Source of the DNA: Ephydatia muelleri
Taxonomy: Eukaryota > Porifera > Demospongiae > Spongillida > Spongillidae
Direction: 5' to 3'
Length of the DNA: 64,000 nucleotides
Assembly (NCBI GenBank): GCA_013339895.1
Contig: JABACO010000001.1
Coordinates: 30,943,779-31,007,778, forward strand
Made by a program: the position numbers and the translations under genes. Shown here piece by piece: positions 10,884 through 22,116 of this stretch (the first letter of the stretch is position 1; the number at the start of each line of letters is the position of its first letter). Below the pieces are notes generated by a model that was not told the DNA's origin, ran no database searches, and was given only the letters and a program-made list of their open reading frames with translations.

Positions 10884-10965
10884 CAGATAGGGGGTCTGGG
10901 GGAGCGCTGTAAGCTTCTCTGGCAGGTGTGGGGCGGAGCCCCAGAAGCTAACGCATTTCCTCCAA
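10884..10965 (-). repeat. Dispersed GC-rich repeat, copy 2
   Basis: Reverse-complement copy of the repeat at 3400-3490: the shared string GTCTGGGGGAGCGCTGTAAG is followed, after a less conserved gap, by CCAGAAGC. No gene is seen from 10,451 to 11,190 apart from this and the CATGCA cluster. Confidence 0.65.
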
Positions 10966-11190
10966 TCTGAGAGGCATTTTGTGGCTTAGGACAACAGCAA
11001 AATAGGTATGTGGTAATGACCTGCAATGAATCAAAGTGCCAAACAACACTATAGTTTTATTCATTTTAGTTTATTTGGAATTTTATATGCTGGTACATTA
11101 TCGATTCAACTGGTAACATACTCATATAAATATTCCCATTTATGATGTCTCACTTTGATTTAATTATGACAAGAATAATAAGAATGTGTC

Positions 11191-12846
11191 TCAAAACTTG
11201 CCAGATAGAGAAAGGCGATGTTCACTATCACTCACAAACTGATTTAGGCACACTGCCAGCACTAATGAATCACAGCGATCCTTATGGACATGGAGAACAA
11301 GAAGATTATTGAGCCTTGTATCACACATGGTGGTCCTGAGGTAAGTCTTCACCTTCCTCAGAGCAGAAGCACTTCGCTCACTGACAGCATTTGTTGCTGA
11401 CATGACCAGCAGCAGACGGACAAGGGTGCACACCTGTGTGATGCTCATACGCACACCCAGAGATAAAGTGCAAACATGTTGCACAATATCCGTACACCAA
11501 TGTTTGCAGTGTTAGGAAAAGCTGGCAAGAGAATTGACCAGAAGAGTCCCATTTGAGTTTGAAGCAGCACCTTGTCAATATCATCACCATAAAAGTCAGC
11601 AATAAAGTTTAAATCTTGTTGGTAATCTGTTCCATTCAATGCTGATGCCAGGAGATTCTCTAAACAGTGATAAGTCTGGTAACCAGGTTGGTTCAACCGC
11701 TGTCTAATACATGCCAGGGCTGCATCTTTAACAACATAATACTCGGCCCAAAGGTAGTCTTCGGCAGTCTCTGTGAAAGTCTCTTGGCCATCTTCCACCT
11801 CAAACTGTTGTGGAGCCTTGTGCCTTCTTGGTAGCATTGCTTGATCAATCTGCAATTTTTCTTGCATGCCAGAGACCTCGCCCCACAGGAGTTTTGCAGA
11901 TTAGCTGGGCTAATTGTTGGCTATCAGCAGCACTAAGGGATGGTGATTGTAAAGTCTTACTGAGATTATCAGTGTGGCGCAAGATGCAATCACCTAGACA
12001 AAGATCAAACAGAAAGTCAAAACTTTTCCATGTGTGCCTTCACACCAGTGATACGGGCACGATTCTCATAATCAGACGTTGTGTCCATTGCTTCATCCCA
12101 GAATTCCTGGAACACTTCATAATTGTCAATCACACTCTGAAGGGAAGCTGCTCTTACAGTCCATTGAGTAGGACAGCGTGTCCTGAATCCAACAGTGTCA
12201 GGAGATACTGATCACTTCAGCTGCTCAAAGAGACTATCACGCCTGGGAGAATATTTCAAAAGCTTATTGATTTCTCCAACAGTATCTAGCACATCCCTTA
12301 TCACTTTACTCTGCTTGACTACATCCGCTACAGCCAAGTTTAGGGCATGGCCAGAACAGTGTGTAAATATGGCACGCTCCTCCACATGACGCAGTTGAGT
12401 TGCTGTCTCAGTTCTGGATCTGGCCATGTTAGCTGCTCCGTCATAACATTGACCTCTGCAATTGTGCAGATCTAGGTTCATGCGTAGCACAACATCTTTA
12501 ATTGCCAGCAGCAGCAGCGTGTCAGCATTGACTTTGTCAACTTTGTGAAAGCCAACAAAATCCTCAAAATCACTGCCAACCCAGCGGAAGCATTCTACGA
12601 CCTGTTCTCTGTTGGATGCATCTATCATCTCATCAGCCATGATAGTGAAGTACCTGGCATTTCTAATAGACGAGGCAATATCTCTGATGGTGCCATTGTC
12701 TGTAACAGTTCGTTCTGGATTTGTGGAGAAGTGTACCTGTCCTGTTTCGTTGCCAAAAGGCCACAAATAGTGACATCATCAATCCCTCTTAAAAGTAGAA
12801 GCGGATAGAAGTTGCTATCCGTTTGTTCTAAGCTTCGTGCTGTCAA
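11191..12846 (-). pseudogene. hAT-type transposase relic (ZMYM1/TTF-type, DUF4371-like)
   Basis: Read on the minus strand, 12,766-12,212 encodes the central region with the hAT catalytic-type segment RYFTIMADEMIDASNREQ, then RGQCYDGAANMARS and HCSGHALNLAVADVVKQSK. 11,867-11,445 continues through an alpha-helical region (HKAPQQFEVEDGQETFTETA, NGTDYQQDLNFIADFYGDDI). 11,400-11,194 is the C-terminal dimerisation domain (NAVSERSASALRKVKTYLR, LLVLHVHKD). The frame changes at least three times, near 12,210, 11,870 and 11,450, so no single protein is encoded. Upstream, 12,846-12,625 supplies a further N-terminal stretch (SNFYPLLLLRGIDDVTICG). This combination is typical of zinc-finger MYM-type 1-like proteins, which derive from hAT transposons. 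I could not identify terminal inverted repeats. Confidence 0.8.
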
Positions 12847-12962
12847 AAGTATACATTTATTATTGTGTATATGAGCTATTAATCGGCACGGGCCATTATT
12901 CGCTATCTATACACATTTCTGACCAATGACATGTGCTGGCTATATCAAAATCGATATTGTTA

Positions 12963-13120
12963 TATGGGGTCCCTAATTCTACGAAGGGGTCCCCAATTCT
13001 CCGGTGATTTAGGGACGGGGGATCCCCAAATCTCCGTAGTTTTGGGGCCGGGGATCCCCAATTCTCCGGAGATTTGGGGACGGGGGTCCCTAATTCTATG
13101 GGTCCCTAATTCTACGTGAC
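12963..13120. repeat. GC-rich palindromic repeat cluster
   Basis: Short units such as GGGGATCCCCAATTCTCCG and GGTCCCTAATTCTACG recur in direct and inverted order about seven times in 160 bp. GGATCC lies at the centre of two copies, so each unit is itself nearly palindromic. It is satellite-like but not a strict head-to-tail array. Confidence 0.65.
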
Positions 13121-13689
13121 ACCGGTATTCATTCTCAAGATCGCCGTAAAACAAGATGAATGATTCAAAACCAAACATGCACAGTGAATTACCAATAGCT
13201 ACATTAATACTCTGTCTTATGTATATAATGAAAGCTGTAATTCATATAAAATTAATTACAGTGCACAGTTAATTCAATACTTTTGCCAATATGCGCGGGA
13301 AAGGTTTTGAGCCACGCATGGTGCAGATGTGTGCCAAGTTTATCATGTAGCTGATGTTGAATTCAGAGGAGGCACGTTGGATGCCAGTCTGTTCAAATTA
13401 AATCTCTAGTAAATGTAAATGACAATATAGCTTTTTTCGAACATTGCACCCACTTCCACAGACTGTAAGTCGATTTATATGCTTTTTATTTTATATTTGT
13501 ACTCATACAAACAATGGCTACTATTTATATTAATAAACAATACAATAATGCATGCCTCCCGCCGCCTCGATTTTCGGGAATAGGAGGACAAGAAATAAGT
13601 AATAAATTAATATGGCCTTTGTCACGCTTGCAACAAAGATAATTTCTGAGTAATACACTTCCATCCATGTTTCCTCTCACTCTATGTCC

Positions 13690-13930
13690 AACTGTAACAG
13701 CTGCAATATCACTTGATTCATCATCAGTAGCCACCACTGTCGGTATATCTGTCTCTGTCACCTGTGGGATATGCTTTTTGATTGGAGTGCTACTTGCTAC
13801 TATTGTATATTATGCTACAAGGACAAGAAAACAAGCAGGTTCACCTGGCATTGCTGTGTATGATGAAGTAGGCAGAAATAAACCAGTTATCATGGAGTTG
13901 GATAAGAACTCTGCATATGGATTGCAGTGA
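13690..13930 (+). CDS. Orphan C-terminal exon of a single-pass membrane receptor
   Basis: After a plausible CTGTAACAG acceptor at about 13,699 the frame encodes a short extracellular stub, one hydrophobic helix (SVTCGICFLIGVLLATIVYY), a basic stop-transfer run (TRTRKQ) and a tail of about 35 residues with two tyrosine motifs, VYDEVG and NSAYG, ending in TGA at 13,928-13,930. The same layout of transmembrane helix, YDEV-like and NxAYG-like motifs is, as I recall, repeated in large demosponge receptor families. No upstream ectodomain exon (SRCR, FN3, Ig or similar) is visible in the preceding 800 bp, and the next gene upstream is a relic on the other strand. It may be a stranded last exon or the end of a gene with a long intron. 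Confidence 0.55.
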
Positions 13931-15178
13931 TGTCCATGCATGTTTGCTGCCACGTTTTTGTACATGTAGGCGATAGTTCCATACAATGTGTGTGCGAACT
14001 TTTTGTCCTCAATCATTGTTACACTCATGCTCTGTGTGTAGGACAATAATTGATCAATATGAATTGCTTTATTAATAATCTATTATATCAATAACTAAAC
14101 TAGAGGAGCATATAGTACATGGTGCTGGCAGGTCTCAAGTCTGATGTTCATCATGTCCGCTCTATAATTGAATATCTGGGTTAATGTTTCTAAAGACATT
14201 ATAATTAATTTTAATTTGCTAGTAGTTGAATTTGGTTCATATCAGACTACCACAGTCAGGCATACAGTATAGCAACTGTGCCTCGTACCACTTAGCCTAC
14301 AGGGACCAATCGGTGACACTGGTCACCATTGTGTCCCAAACTGAGACACTGGTCATGATTTGGTGGCTGTCTCAGGGTAAAAGTTCGAAGAGTGCACGTG
14401 TCGCCCACTATTGATGACAATAGCATGTATGTACAATCTGGAATGCACAATAGAGGGAGGAAGAGGGAATGGAGGGTGGGTAAGCAACTGAGCCACAGTC
14501 AAGGTAATGACTGGAGTGCTTCACCTACAAACTTGCTTTTTCATGGATGCAAACCTGGAACCATATCGACAACAGTTTGGGAGGATTTGATTGGATAAGG
14601 AGTTTGGAGGTAGGATGCCCTGCTATGCTATTGGGCACTAACGCAAAGTGTAGGTTTGGTTAGTGAATGCATCTGTAAATACATGTGCTTGCATCCTGGC
14701 AATAGTATGACTTTGGTACCATGTAAGGTGACAAACGTCTTGTATGAGATGCCATATGTCCAGACACTTACTAGATGATCTATTGCAAATTATAGCACTC
14801 CTAAACAACTTCGCTCTATTTGAGGCAATAGCAAAATTATCTCCATTAATACAGTTATTAATTACAATACATATTCTTCAAATATTCAAGATCTTGATTA
14901 TATACTTAATGTGATGCTTTTCCTAGAAGAAGGCAACTCAATATACAATGAATCATAACAATTGGCTGAGCGCAAAAATGCTTCATCATCAAAACAGGAA
15001 CTACTGATTAAATATTATTATGGAGCATAAGGGAGCATGCATGGAGCATGGAGAGGTGTATGTAATTGCTGGAGTGCACACCTACCTTCAAACATAAATC
15101 ACCTCACCAGCTAATATAACCTCCTCCATGGTAAAAGCAGTAGCTAGCCAAGTGGAGAAAAATAGGCCATGCATTGAA
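13931..15178. other. Intergenic stretch, nothing firmly recognised
   Basis: A 68-residue open frame at 14,392-14,598 (+) has no recognisable motif. The remainder is AT-rich and lacks splice-bounded coding blocks. Confidence 0.35.
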
Positions 15179-15340
15179 TACTCATCCATTGTATCGGTTT
15201 CCGGTTTGTTTGTCCATGGACTTTTGGCAAACAAGACATTGGGATCTTGGAAAATCTCTCCAAAATGGTAATGTTTTATTTGCCAAAAGTTCATTGCCAC
15301 TTGGACAAACAAACCGGAAACAGATACAATGGGATGAGTA
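15179..15340. repeat. Fold-back inverted repeat, about 75-bp arms
   Basis: The left arm (15,179-15,256) and right arm (15,263-15,340) are reverse complements over blocks such as TTTCCGGTTTGTTTGTCC and ACTTTTGGCAAA. The outer ends match as TACTCATCC and GGGATGAGTA. The spacer is only a few bases, so the transcript would form one long hairpin. The left arm lacks a few bases seen in the right. It could be a MITE or an inverted duplication. Confidence 0.8.
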
Positions 15341-15827
15341 TTTAATGGCGGAACATTTATTAGGAGGGTATAAGAATTACTTGTTACGATGACTCTCTGT
15401 AGCTATCCAAAGAGGAGACCGCTTGGAAGTTAGCACCACGTTCCAATCTAATTAGATTACCATGTAACCGTAGGGCTAATTATTTCGACATTCAGTATTC
15501 AAAGATGCACACGATAGACTGCAATCTATGCCGCTATATTTTTTGCAAGCAGTGTATTGCTGAGGTAGCATGTTTTTTGCTTCTTGCCGAGACGATTTAA
15601 AAATCCGCATCACCACAGCTGTGATAATCTGCAACTAACCTCCGGCCATGCCATGTGCTTGTTCACACTGGATAGAAGCGAAGAAAGCTGCCTTTTTACG
15701 TCACTTTCAAGGCCCATAGGTTACTCTATCTCATATATGCCTTTAGTATGCAGGAACTCCTGATGAAAATATATGTTGTAGTATTGCTGGGCACATACCA
15801 AAATCAAGTAAATTTTGAAGTGGCAAG

Positions 15828-16700
15828 TTTGCGTTCACTTTCCTGAGCTGCAATTATGCTCCTCAACTTGTGATTTTCGGTCCTCATTAATACCATCCAC
15901 GTTGATGGCTGAAAGAAATTTGCAATACATATTATAATCCAAAGTGTGCACCATTATGAGGCATCCCTCAAGCTCTTTTACTAATTGTCTTATTAGTGTT
16001 CTTTTGAATGAAGGTGCCTTAAAATTGGGTTGCGCTTCTAAACGTCCCTCTATGGCATAGTACCCCTGTCAGATAGCCTGGTTTGCATGGCGTAGAAAAT
16101 ATTTAAGGTAGTGTTCCTGCCATAGTGTGGCAAAAAAATATTGTTTTTGAAATCTGATAGCACCCGCAGTATATCATCAACACTACTGCTATCACTGTCT
16201 ACACTTGCTGTCATTATCTTCCTTGTCACTCGCACTCCCATCTGGAGACTTGCAACCGTGTCTTTATCCAACTGGTAATTACCACCGGCCCAAATTCATA
16301 TCTGAAATTTACTCAACTGTTTATGTATTTATGTGATTTGTGTGTGAAATAATGATTGAATAGATGTTAGAATATTTAAATTCGTTTCAGTCCCTCACAT
16401 ATGCAAAAACTCTGCTCATCACCTGGATTAGTGATGCCTTTTTGGATGCTTGCTGTAGGTAAAGAGTGCCTTCTGACATTTCATGTGCCATCAGGGCTCA
16501 AAATCGTTGCATAACAGTTTCACAACAGACTGGTAATGAAGTCAGCATCCTTACTTGTGTGTAGATGATCCAAATTCTCCAATTGTAGCCTAAATAGTAT
16601 TCAACTGCGAGGTCAAATCCTCACAAAAGAAAGAAATGCTCCGCAGTCAAAAGAGTTTGATTGCTTTGGCAATCTGGCCTGCGTAATATATTTAATGAAT
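15828..16700 (-). pseudogene. Possible eroded multi-exon gene of unknown function
   Basis: Minus-strand open blocks bounded by plausible splice sites: one ending SEGTLYLQQASKKASLIQ near 16,430; 16,272-16,050 after a TTACCAG acceptor (LDKDTVASLQMGVRVTRKIM, then FKNNIFLPHYGRNTTLN); and a short block near 15,908-15,840 (INVDGINEDRKSQVEEHNC) ending in TGA. None is recognised. The spacing and strand agree with exons, but I could not chain them through consistent phases, so this is a weak call. Confidence 0.25.
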
Positions 16701-17900
16701 CCCTATTTTAATTAAGTATACTTCAGAATCCTTGTACTTCCAGTCAGAAAGAGATAAGGTAGTGTTGAATTTCTGTGCTGTTATTCACTACAAAGATATA
16801 GCCTGGGGAAGTATAATGATTTATTTACAAATGTATTATACATGTTAATTCTACCGTATTACCAAATTCAATGTACTGCACCATCAGTATCTTCTTTACT
16901 GATGTAGATCAAAGAATCTATGCACTTAATGAGGTAAGCTTGCGGGCACATGACCTGATGTAGGTGTAGACAATGCATTTAAAATGTTTTCATGCAAAAT
17001 GCAAAGCTACTATTAACTTCCAATGTTGATCTTTGTGCACGGGAAATAGCAATTTTTCTCAACAAAGTAGTACATCATCACCTTATGCGTAAATGGTGGC
17101 ATAAATCTATCGCTAAAATATCTTTGTGTGCCTCCTGACTGAAATGCATGTACCATTGTAAAAATCTGCAGTTTATATGTACATGTAAGTAACAATGCAC
17201 TATTACTTAGTGTGAAGGAGCAGCGAAAGGGATCAAGGGGAAAAGATCAAACACCGGGTGGACACGAAAACATCATGTCCGCCCAGCTGAACCCAAAGAA
17301 CGATCCCAACCAATGAACTAGGGGGGATTATGGACCAATGGCTTATAAGTGCAGTAGTATAAAAAGTGTATGTGTGCCTGTGTGGGGGATGCGATGCGAG
17401 AGGTGTGAAATAACTGTAAAAAGTTATATTTGAACCCGGACTTGGTGGTGAACTTATCCAGCGGCGCGCGCGCTCACTTACACTTTTGCATGCGCTTATG
17501 TTTGTCCGTTGATAAAAGGTGCACGCTTGTAGCTGGAGTACGCACTCATGAGTAACTGGAGTGCGCACTCATGAGTAACTTTTTGTCGTCTACACACGCG
17601 TGAGCTAGACACATCAGATGCTTGAGAATATTTTTTTCTGCCTTAATGCTATATCAATCAAGTATGGACATCATTAGGGATCATCAGAGAGATATGAGGC
17701 ATCAATGGGAATAACAGAGAGTTGCTGATATAAAACCTGTTATGCAATCACAGTCACAGTTCACACTAGACACCAATTGTTTCGTCTATACGTCAGACAC
17801 ATTAACCCTTAGAGTAGAGGAGGCCAGATGTGCATAAACTCTTTTGACAAAAAACACATACACTGCAACAGCAACGTTCTAACATATTTACAAAAAATTA
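16701..17900. other. Intergenic stretch before CPT2
   Basis: No gene is seen. A small tandem duplication (TGGAGT(A/G)CGCACTCATGAG, two copies, about 17,535-17,578) is the only repeat noticed. Confidence 0.4.
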
Positions 17901-18603
17901 CTACTTCTTGAAGTTCTTTCCATTCATGACATCATACAGGTCAGTCCAGACCTGACCCAGATGCTTCAGGTACTCAGACCCATCTCTTGTAGTGTAGGTG
18001 GTCAGGTGACATCCCAGACTGTCATCCTTCACTCCATACCCCACACCATAGCCATCAGGTGTCACAGGGGCAAACCCTCCCACCAGGACTGCATCGGAGG
18101 AGAGGGTGCTGGTGGAGAGGATGATGTGGTTCAGGTAGGAGTAGGCGGGGTCTTCAAAGAGGGGCGTGGTCACCATCCCCTCCTCCTTTGCCAAGTTTTT
18201 GAGGGCAAAGAGGTGTCTGTCGAATCCTTGTCCTGTTGTCACGACGATAAATACAAATGTTTAATAACAATGTACATTAATAGCATGTAGGAACATGACA
18301 GGTACACCTTAGCATTAAACAGTACATTTACTTATTATTCAAAGCATCATGTGTACTTCGTTATGTACAGTGTACGTTTTGTCATAAATCTGAAGACATT
18401 AATCAAATGTCATCATTGGCTCTCCATAAAACTGTTAGGAAGTTTCTAATGCATGTATTTCAGCTGGTCTGATGAGTTGTTTATGTCATTGTAGTGGTAT
18501 CACCAATATCAGCACACCCAAACATACACAAATGCACTAACACACTATAACACACCACACAAATACATACATACACACACACAGACACACACAACACAGA
18601 CAC

Positions 18604-18688
<85 letters not shown>

Positions 18689-21600
18689 GTGGCTGCTTCT
18701 TTGACCAGCTTGGAGTGCCACACCACACACTCCTTGATCAGCTTCATCATGGCCTCCACATCAGCAGGGTGAGAACGCTCAAAGGCCTCGGAGCATGCCT
18801 TGGTTGCCATGGTTGCAGAACGTATGGTCTCCGTGCGACCATGACGGAAGGCAGCAGTGCTACACGACTCGTAGGTAGGGACACACCCCTTGTACTGACG
18901 GTAGTACGCTATCTGAACCAGAAAGGGGTGTGGTTACACATGAAGGGGTGTGGTTTAACATGAAGGGGTGTGGTTACACGTGAAGGGGTGTGGTTATACG
19001 TGAAGGGGTGTGGTTACACATGAACGGGTGTGGTTACACAAGAAGGGGTGTGGTGCACTCCTCTCTTGAAAGAGAAACACACTCCCACCTCTTTCCTTAT
19101 AAGGGAGTTCTACACAAGAGTCTGTCACCTGGATACATATCCAGTGGTTACCTTATAAGGAAAACACTACAGCCCTGGTGGTCACCTGGATTGCAGTCCA
19201 TTCTGGACAGTTACGATCCTTGCGATACCATACTCGGCAAGCACCATCCAGCACACACTGCAGCCATCTTCATAACTCAGTCAAACCATTCTAATCACTT
19301 CAGGCAGGCTGGACAAACCCTCCCTTATAAGGCAAAGACCACACCCTCTTCACCACACCCTACCTGCAAAGACAGCTGCAGAATGGCATCGGGACTCAGG
19401 TTCATCTTCTTCAAGTACTTCTTCCCGTACTGATGGTACTCCAACATGTTGATGGACAGGGAGTTTGCTGCCTTCTCTGTTGCCAGGCGACCATCAGCTA
19501 TCACCTTCTTCAATGGTTCAGACAGCTTGAACTCCAGTCTGTTGAGGGGAACTCCCTCCTTCCCATGGGAAGGGGGAGGAGGGGAAGCCCCTGCAAAGCC
19601 AAAAGGACACCCCCCTCCACCGCCAGGGATGTAAGGGGTGGTGGTAGTGTCCTTGTAGAGCTCATTCACCAGTCTCAATATGGCCACACCATCTCCCCAG
19701 GCGTGCTCAAAGTTGACGGCCGCCATGCCTTGCTTGGTCACAATGAGAGAGAAGGACTTGTCAAACCACCTTCATTGGAGGAGGAAGGGGAGATTAGTGA
19801 TACCACACAGTAATAGTACTTTGGATGTCATCTCTATCTATTGGCCCACAATACACTGTACCCCCCCCCCCCCCCATGACCTATTCATCTCATGCAAGGC
19901 TAGAACCCACTCCACTTATTACATACTGCCTATAGGCCCCCCTCAATATTACCTTGGCCCCCCTCAATATTACCTTGGCCCCCCTCAATATTACCTTGGC
20001 CCCCTCAATATTACCTTGGCCCCCCTCAATATTACCTTGGCCCCCCTCAATATTACCTTGGCCCCCTCAATATTACCTTGGCCCCACACCAATATTACCT
20101 TGGCCCCCTCAATATTACCTATTGGCCCCCAGTTATGGAGTAGGGAGTGGGACACTTGCTCTTGTACAGTGGTCTCGTTGTCATCCAGACACATCACAAA
20201 GAGGGCGGAGTCTATCTTGCCCAGAGCACTGGCATTTCCTGGGTCAGCCACCAGCTGGGACCTGGCCGACGCCCACTTATCCCTCTCCAGAGACGTGAGG
20301 TAGCTCAGAGGGTACTCGGGAGGGGGCGTGGCATCATTCAAGATGGCCACTAGCTGAGAGTAGACAACTGATGAGAGGTACAGGAAGTCCTGTGAAGGAG
20401 TGGAGGGAGAGGAGTGAGGGAGGAGGAGGGGAGGAGTGAGGGGGAGGAGTGAGGGGGAGTCCGGAAACGTCTAGAAATGTACCACACACTGTCGTCACCC
20501 CCACCCTCCTAATAATGACATCATCTTTGTAATGTACCTCATCATTCCTTTGCAGTGTAGTTCATGGCCACACCCCTCCCCACGGTTACCCACTTACCAC
20601 ATGGCCACACCCACCCACTTTATGGCCACACCCCTCACCATCTCTCTGCAGTGCCTCCACCTCATAGAAGTGCCCGCGTCTCAACACCACAACATGGCGA
20701 CTGTCCTGGAAGGTGAGCAACTCATCCTTGTGCTGGTGAGGGATGCGCGTGGAGGAGAAGAGACGAGAGTACTGGCTCATGTCCAGAGGGAAAGCCTTCA
20801 CCAGGAAGGCTGCATACCAGGAGAGGGAACTGGGGACAAACCTGGGAGGAGAGGAGGGAAGGGGGGAGGGTGGGAAGGGGAGGAGGGAAGGGGAGGAGGA
20901 GGGAGGAGGAAGGGGAGGAGGAAGGGGAGGAGGAAGGGGACGGAGGGAAGGGGAGGAGGGAAGGGGAGGAGGAGGAGGAAGGGGAGGAGGGAAGGGAGGA
21001 GGGAAGGGGAGGAGGGAAGGGGAGGATGGAAGGGGAGGAGGAAGGGGAGGAGTGGAGGAGCAAAGAGTGGGATGGTGGTGTGAAGGAGGGTGGGAAAGGA
21101 GAGAGGAGGAGCTGCATGAATTGTTAACTGAGGTTCATGTATAATAATGCATGTGTAGTTGCTTGTGCACACCACAGCACTGAGAAACGAGGGAGGGGGA
21201 GGAGGAAAGATGCATGCGTACACAAGCAATGAAACAGAAGTGTCTATACTTGTACAAGTCATGCACAGACACACACACACACTACACACACACACAACAC
21301 ACACACACACCTGATCACATTCCTAAACATCTCCGTATCGCTCTTCTCAGGGTTTGAGATGGTACACCTCTGGCTCCAACTTCCCATCAGCCAAGGAATT
21401 CCTGAACCTCACTGCAGAGTAGATCAGATTGGTCGCCCTGTCAGCCTGTTATCAGGGAACGGGAGGGCATTAAAAGGAATGTGATACAAGAAACATGTCT
21501 AGTGGTTAATTAGTTGTATTTTCATGAGGGCTATATCTCGGCCTCACCAAGATCTTATGATCCCTTTTGTTCTTTGTCTGTACTACCCCAGGCTATAAGG

Positions 21601-21875
21601 TCCTGTATTCCCAGGTGTGCCAAATGGCCATACACACACACACACATGAACGCCAAGGTATATGTACATGTAAACCCATACAAGCCCATACACACCCATA
21701 AACATTTGCACAAACACCAGCAAACATTAGGTGCTAAGCAGGCACATGACATGGACAACCATTAGAAGATTATCTGATTGATTCCCTGTCTACCTGTGAC
21801 TGGGTGTATGCATCACACTCACACACACACTCACACATACACACACACACACACACATACACACTCACACATACA

Positions 21876-21956
<81 letters not shown>

Positions 21957-22061
21957 CTACCTGGTCATTGGTCCTTGGATCTGGCTGCATGCCCACATAA
22001 GGGTTGTAGTTAAGCATGATGGAGCGTCTGTCTGCTAGGTACATGTCAAACCAGGGGCCTG

Positions 22062-22116
<55 letters not shown>

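Noticed and set aside
18481..18810. Cys/Val-repeat and His/Thr-repeat frames over (AC/TG)n runs, here and at many other sites
   Set aside because: Dinucleotide repeats create these frames in every window position, and none has a domain.
20532..21310. Gly/Glu/Arg-rich + frames and Ser/Pro-rich - frames
   Set aside because: They arise from GA-rich repeats around a CPT2 exon. Only 20,639-20,841 on the minus strand is coding.
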